Shown: positions 43,701 to 47,265 of the stretch, piece after piece
Position numbering within the stretch: position 1 is the stretch's first letter
Layout of the letters: each line of letters starts with the position of its first letter
Source of the DNA: an uncultured Candidatus Poseidoniales archaeon
GTDB lineage: Archaea; Thermoplasmatota; Poseidoniia; Poseidoniales; Poseidoniaceae
Length of the DNA stretch: 47,265 nucleotides
Direction of reading: 5' to 3'
Assembly: GCA_902520595.1 (NCBI GenBank)
Contig: CABYOM010000006.1
Span: forward strand, 1-47,265
The notes under the pieces: model-generated
What the model was told of the DNA's origin: nothing
Databases searched by the model: none
Seen by the model: the letters and a program-made list of their open reading frames with translations, nothing else
Made by a program: the position numbers and the translations under genes

Positions 43701-44278
43701 GCTTTGACGGGGATGGTGACGGATATTCAAACCCAACCGAAGATTGGAAAGTGAGTGATGGAGCGGACGCTTATCCTGACGACCCTTTCCGATGGCTCCA
43801 AGAAACTTCATCCAGTGACGATGCATCATCTTCAACGACCCTTTTCCTTGGAATAGGGGGAGTTCTTGTTCTGGCAATTGTTGCCGTACTTGCAATAATT
43901 TTCCTCCGTAAGCCTGGAGATGAAGAGCCAGTTAACAAAACCTGGAATGATGGTTCCTTTGCCCCAATGGGTAGCGCAATGCCTGCAATGCCAAACATGG
44001 CAGCCCAGCCGGCGGTCATGATGCCTGTATACAGCAATCCTCCACAGCAGATGGCGCAAGTCGCTTCCACCCCCGCAGTTGCAATGCCGAACATGGCCGC
44101 TCAACCTGCAGCAGTTGCACAACCTGCAGCAGTTGCTCAGCCAGCTCCTGTTGCACAACCTGCACCTGTTCAGCCCGACCCTGCCCGTGAATATTACAAC
44201 GGATTGATTGCGCAAGGATATCCTCAGCCGAGTGCTCTTCAATATACCCAGCAATACTATCCAACGTTCCAAGCGTGA
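40730..44278 (+). CDS. giant surface protein: N-terminal beta-propeller-like repeats, TSP3-like Ca-binding repeats, TM, Pro/Ala/Gln tail, C-terminal helical motif
   Basis: Signal MRLSNATFSAFLLTFMMLSSLLIF; repeated GEVYLTGTFQGETDFG-type segments; DSDGDGYGENP/DTDGDGVSDPDD repeats; TM STTLFLGIGGVLVLAIVAVLAIIFLRK; C-term PAREYYNGLIAQGYPQPSALQYTQQYYPTFQA. Start trimmed from 40562, which overlaps rpl30e. Confidence 0.85.
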   Translation: MRLSNATFSAFLLTFMMLSSLLIFEHPNFTDTELKDSSQDDLLSTSARNSAKSFLVSGGSSTQSIDAEYIDSNPTGGWVIGSTFNQTLTFGTQTLSPSSPYTFGEFFLASVDDAGNWLSVFGADHSFGSGGLSSLNDITVDAGGEIIVTGFFYGEISFSGGGGPAAVISNTNPNFHREGFVAKADPMGNWLWAHSFVTLVNGSGEFSDTESVVLNTMGEVYLTGTFQGETDFGGFSLNESSTQIYVAKFDGMNGLLQWVVSGGGIGTNAVFDMATTSSGGVKIATVCDGFSQWSTSSYVAKGTFDALIVELDSNGGVINLNGIGTTGQQTVVTQIQIDQAGDTYLAGTFGGTITSSGWSATASYGGNDVFVSRSAASPSNSWAVVSGSSAEDEPWALAVTSSGQVIFGGYYSAAFTAGSTTISPSNHDGYAVGISSTGTIDWTERIGGSQYDYVWSMTVNMSDFVGVGGSYSGSMTHDGTTLTSSGGRDSYVWVFDPSSLKDSDGDSVVDVDDNCPNVANPSQANTDGDSYGDECDSDDDNDGLTDNFPDLCPRNGEFNWTSDQDFDNPSDSTDWDNDGCKDDSEDLDDDNDGVLDVSDLCPYTSYSPPRPTWVSDTTTNDIDGDGCRDSDEDVDDDADTFDDVNDDCPTLAGTSTLGTTGCLDTDGDGWSDTTDDCPNEAGNSTLGGKNACPDNDGDGWSNADDAFPDEVTQWADADSDGFGDNTMGITPDDCPTVPGTSTLDRLGCFDADEDGYSNADSTWYTEDGADAFPSDATQWSDFDGDGFGDNWGNSSWDDRKTSWPGELVAGATTQDACPTLAGDSWRADTLGCPDADGDGWYDLMDAFVNDATQWEDMDMDGFGDNLSGNEPDACPTIPGNSSMDRFGCIDTDGDGYSNADISWGFDMGGDAFSNDPSQWLDSDGDGYGENPLGTTPDACPTIRDTSNVDRYGCADTDGDGVSDPDDSWTLTDGADACILGAGNSTADRNGCFDGDGDGYSNPTEDWKVSDGADAYPDDPFRWLQETSSSDDASSSTTLFLGIGGVLVLAIVAVLAIIFLRKPGDEEPVNKTWNDGSFAPMGSAMPAMPNMAAQPAVMMPVYSNPPQQMAQVASTPAVAMPNMAAQPAAVAQPAAVAQPAPVAQPAPVQPDPAREYYNGLIAQGYPQPSALQYTQQYYPTFQA
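42230..43790 (+). repeat. TSP3-like Asp-rich calcium-binding repeat region
   Basis: Repeated DxDGDGxxDxxDxCP and DGDGYSNADxSWxxxxGxDAFxxDxxQW units in the translation. Confidence 0.8.
44090..44180 (+). repeat. short in-frame tandem repeat encoding (V)AQPA(A/P)V units
   Basis: PNMAAQPAAVAQPAAVAQPAPVAQPAPVQP in the cytoplasmic tail. Confidence 0.85.
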
Positions 44279-44347
44279 AGAATTGGCATTGGGTTATGCT
44301 GAATACGCCGGATAAGCATAACTACAAGTTTTTCAAACTTGGATCTA

Positions 44348-45172
44348 TCAAATCATGGGTTGACATTGAGGACAGTAATCAAGCCGCCTACCTCCAGGTC
44401 GTGTATGCAATATCAGCGCTGCACAACGATGGCAGGGGAGTTCATCGCGAGTGAATACCCAGTGCCTTGCTCTCCCTCTGGACTGTCCTAAATCTCGAAG
44501 TTGATCGTATAATTCAAGGTCCACTGTAATTCCAGGAACGTCATAGGATTGACGTGAAAGGAATAATGCTTGTTGAGCCAATGTGATTTTTTCCTCATCG
44601 CTCAATGAGGCGACAGTACGATCGGGATGAAGGCTTGAAGTGAACAAAATCTCACTGCGAAGATAGTTCCCGACACCGGCAAAAAACCCTTGGTCTAAAA
44701 GCAAAGTTTTCAACCGACGTCGCTGAAACTTCTTTTGACTCATGTGTGTGATGAGTTGTTCAACCGTCGTTTCTGAAATGACGACATCTGGACCAAGTTT
44801 CTCGAGATATGGATGGCCCGTTAACTCCCACGGCTCCATCAAGAGGATATCTGTCGCAGACCATAATCGGCAAGTGTGTTTGTCTGTAGTGAGAGCGATT
44901 CGAAGCGAGCGATTCCACTTTTTTGGAGCAGTATCTTTCCGATTAACAGTCCATCTTCCATACAGTTGGTTGTGGCTATACATGACGAAGGAATCGAAAT
45001 GAATCAGCATCGCCTTTCCTCGGGCCTCAACTTTGAGCACTTTTTTACCAATGAAGTCAGAAGTTCTTTCGAGGTATCTTGGTACTGTAATTTCTATGTC
45101 GTGGATGACCTTTCCTTCCAATGCTTTACGAATCTTATTCGCAGCACGATGTATTTCAGGTCCTTCTGGCAT
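44348..45172 (-). CDS. nei: endonuclease VIII-like DNA glycosylase (Fpg/Nei family)
   Basis: MPEGPEIHRAANKIRKALEGK; RGKAMLIHFDSFVMYSHNQLYGRW; LLLDQGFFAGVGNYLRSEILF; zinc finger CHRCAALILHTRPGGRRLDYCPQC. Confidence 0.95.
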   Translation of the reverse strand: MPEGPEIHRAANKIRKALEGKVIHDIEITVPRYLERTSDFIGKKVLKVEARGKAMLIHFDSFVMYSHNQLYGRWTVNRKDTAPKKWNRSLRIALTTDKHTCRLWSATDILLMEPWELTGHPYLEKLGPDVVISETTVEQLITHMSQKKFQRRRLKTLLLDQGFFAGVGNYLRSEILFTSSLHPDRTVASLSDEEKITLAQQALFLSRQSYDVPGITVDLELYDQLRDLGQSRGRARHWVFTRDELPCHRCAALILHTRPGGRRLDYCPQCQPMI

Positions 45173-45228
45173 GTTTTGAATTTATTGTAACCAATTAAGA
45201 AGTTCTGTATTCATTATCTCCGAGGAAA

Positions 45229-45651
45229 TCAGTAATCCAATACATTGTAGCCCTCTTGCATCCAATGGAAACCTTTTACCGACCAGTGCAGCAATTGGTC
45301 GACATGGGTTGTGCTAAGTCCCGCAGCCGATGCAACCTTGATGAGAACAGTGCGCTCTGCATCGTCGACCTCTCTATCAGCCATTGTCATGAGGCAGATG
45401 TCACGAAGAGCCAATTTGATGGAGCGAGGCTGCATCTTTGCAAGGTGGGCATCCAGGTCTAATTGTTGGAGCATGCTTTCACGAAGCTGTTGCTTTCGCT
45501 GTGGAGAAAGCAGTGTAGCCCCGAGTCTCTGTTCATAAAATGCCATTTCAATACGAGTGATATCGTCATCAACACTTGCAAGATAAGCCAAAAGTTGAGC
45601 GTATTGGAAGCGTTCGGAGGGTTCCATTTCGTGGATGACGTCATGAAGCAT
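45229..45651 (-). CDS. TerB-like helical protein
   Basis: QYAQLLAYLASVDDDITRIEMAFYEQRLGATLL...LALRDICLMTMADREVDDAERTVLIKVASAAGL. Confidence 0.65.
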   Translation of the reverse strand: MLHDVIHEMEPSERFQYAQLLAYLASVDDDITRIEMAFYEQRLGATLLSPQRKQQLRESMLQQLDLDAHLAKMQPRSIKLALRDICLMTMADREVDDAERTVLIKVASAAGLSTTHVDQLLHWSVKGFHWMQEGYNVLDY

Positions 45652-45735
45652 GAACAACCGTCACACCCTTTATCCAAGAGCATTTTGGTATCAAGTGAAT
45701 GGAAAATAGACATAAAGGGGTTTGAACAGCAGGGC

Positions 45736-47265
45736 ATGAGGGGTATAATGAATAAGCGCCGAATCTCAATATTTTTGACTGTCCTCTTGCTCGTACCGCT
45801 GTTGAATACAGTTCAAGCAGATGGGACAGAACAAGCCGCACTTGAGGCAAAGAATCTCACTGCTTCGTTCAATTTAACCAGTGAAACGGTGACGGTGAGT
45901 TGGGAAAACATCGATACAAACGATTACGTTATTCTTGAAGAGTTGCAAAATACAAACTATTCTCTTTATCGATCTGATGAACCCTTAAACAGTTCCAATT
46001 ATCAAAACGCACAACTTGTAGAAGATAATATTCAAGCCTGCTTTGAAGACGATTCGCTTACACAGTGCAAAAATCGCCAACACATCATCGTCTTACAGAC
46101 GCCAGCAAATACCGATGGTGGATTCTACTATGGCGTTGTGAGCACGTTGCTGAACGGAACCATCATCGCAGATTTTTCTATTGGAAATGCTTCTCTCGAC
46201 CAGCCACTTTACGAATATGGCTCACCGATTACCTCTCCATATTCACTCCAGGCAACATATGATCCTGAGACTTCAACAACCAATCTAAATTGGATTGACG
46301 TTTCTCAAGTCGACCCTTCAGTTGATTCGAACCACACAACTTCTCTTTGGTCGCATGCCGTAAAAGCAAATCGAAGTAACTGGGATTCAATCAACAAAAC
46401 GAGTATTGTAGACAACCTTTCTTCAGATATCAATTCCTATGAGATTTCACATCCAACAAATACCAGCCGAGTTCAATTCTACACCGTCATGCATTCGCTT
46501 GATGGCCAGCAAGATGAGCGATTGCTCTCAAGCAATTCTCTTGCTCAAGGCATCACTGAAGACAATGTGGGCTCATCAATTACTGGAACTCTCGTGGTGA
46601 ATTTTGATGCTGCGAATAGTACGACAACCCTCAACTGGAACGGTTCAATTATTGAAGATGCGAACCACACTTTGCACATTTGGCGCAGTCCAGCTGTGAT
46701 TAGTGATGTCCATGCAGACGAGGTTGTGGAGATTGCTCAATTGGCGGCAAATTCAACCCACTTCAATTTCTCAGTGCAATCAGGATACAGCGGTAACTCG
46801 CACTACCTTGTTACTCTTTCAGATGAACTCGGAAATCAACAGGAGGATCTCTCCGCTGCACCAAATGGTTTTGTCAATGAATTCACATTGAGTTTGAATG
46901 AGAACATCGTTACAGATTTGGCTGCTACCCATTCCATGGGCATAACGCAACTGACCTGGACGGACCTTGAGAATCACTCTGAGGCACAGTATCAGATTTG
47001 GCGCTCGATTACAGGACAAATTGCATCAACTTCGGATGGAACTCTCATTGCGACTGTCGATGCTGGAATTCAGCATTACAATTACACACTTGATTCCGGA
47101 GTATCTGAGAATTCATGGTATGCAATTACGGCAGTTGCTTCTTTCGGCACACAAAACGTAACTTATGCACAAAGCAATATTTCTCTTGGCCTGAATTCAC
47201 TGAATGCGCTTCTGGTTGAAGATACCAAGAAACCCGTTTCTCCTTCAACCCTGGGTGCAAATTAC
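45736..47265 (+). CDS. secreted repeat protein with fibronectin-III-like modules; 3' end off the window
   Basis: Manual translation from 45736/45748: M(RGIM)NKRRISIFLTVLLLVPLLNTVQADGTEQAALEAKNLTASFNLTSETVTVSWENI...; open to the window end, so absent from the ORF track. Repeated xLxWxD and YQIWRS-type strands. Confidence 0.8.
   Translation, partial: MRGIMNKRRISIFLTVLLLVPLLNTVQADGTEQAALEAKNLTASFNLTSETVTVSWENIDTNDYVILEELQNTNYSLYRSDEPLNSSNYQNAQLVEDNIQACFEDDSLTQCKNRQHIIVLQTPANTDGGFYYGVVSTLLNGTIIADFSIGNASLDQPLYEYGSPITSPYSLQATYDPETSTTNLNWIDVSQVDPSVDSNHTTSLWSHAVKANRSNWDSINKTSIVDNLSSDINSYEISHPTNTSRVQFYTVMHSLDGQQDERLLSSNSLAQGITEDNVGSSITGTLVVNFDAANSTTTLNWNGSIIEDANHTLHIWRSPAVISDVHADEVVEIAQLAANSTHFNFSVQSGYSGNSHYLVTLSDELGNQQEDLSAAPNGFVNEFTLSLNENIVTDLAATHSMGITQLTWTDLENHSEAQYQIWRSITGQIASTSDGTLIATVDAGIQHYNYTLDSGVSENSWYAITAVASFGTQNVTYAQSNISLGLNSLNALLVEDTKKPVSPSTLGANY

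Overview
The window looks like a chromosomal segment of a planktonic euryarchaeon, most like Marine Group II / Ca. Poseidoniales. That placement is inferred from gene content: archaeal rpoH-rpoB-rpoA'-rpoA''-rpl30e, large TSP3-repeat surface proteins, an XPD-type helicase and an FtsZ-like GTPase. No database search was possible. Two CDSs run off the window edges and are missing from the supplied ORF track: the XPD-like helicase at 1-1682 (-) and a secreted repeat protein at about 45736-47265 (+). Main blocks are: (i) RHH regulator, small ORF and XPD-like helicase; (ii) gdhA and a peroxiredoxin; (iii) a ~1370-aa TSP3-repeat surface protein; (iv) a methylmalonyl-CoA module (biotinyl carrier, small OadG/epsilon-like subunit, carboxyltransferase, B12-binding mutase subunit, MeaB GTPase); (v) a dolichol/phytol kinase-like protein, an unlisted 40-aa membrane microprotein, an AsnB-like amidotransferase, an A. 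ferrooxidans-type GshA, a membrane protein and a ferredoxin; (vi) a bc/b6f-like respiratory cluster whose cytochrome b C-terminal half is fused to two 4Fe-4S motifs and two HdrD/GlpC-type CCG domains; (vii) a divergent FtsZ/tubulin-family protein; (viii) a methyltransferase-BirA fusion; (ix) tRNA-Lys and the RNA polymerase operon; (x) a second giant surface protein and a bacterial-type Nei glycosylase. The strongest candidates for undescribed biology are the cytochrome b/FeS/CCG fusion complex and the RNA polymerase changes: a shared N-terminal domain on RpoH and RpoA'', a Cys-rich insertion in RpoA', and degraded zinc sites in RpoB and RpoA'.
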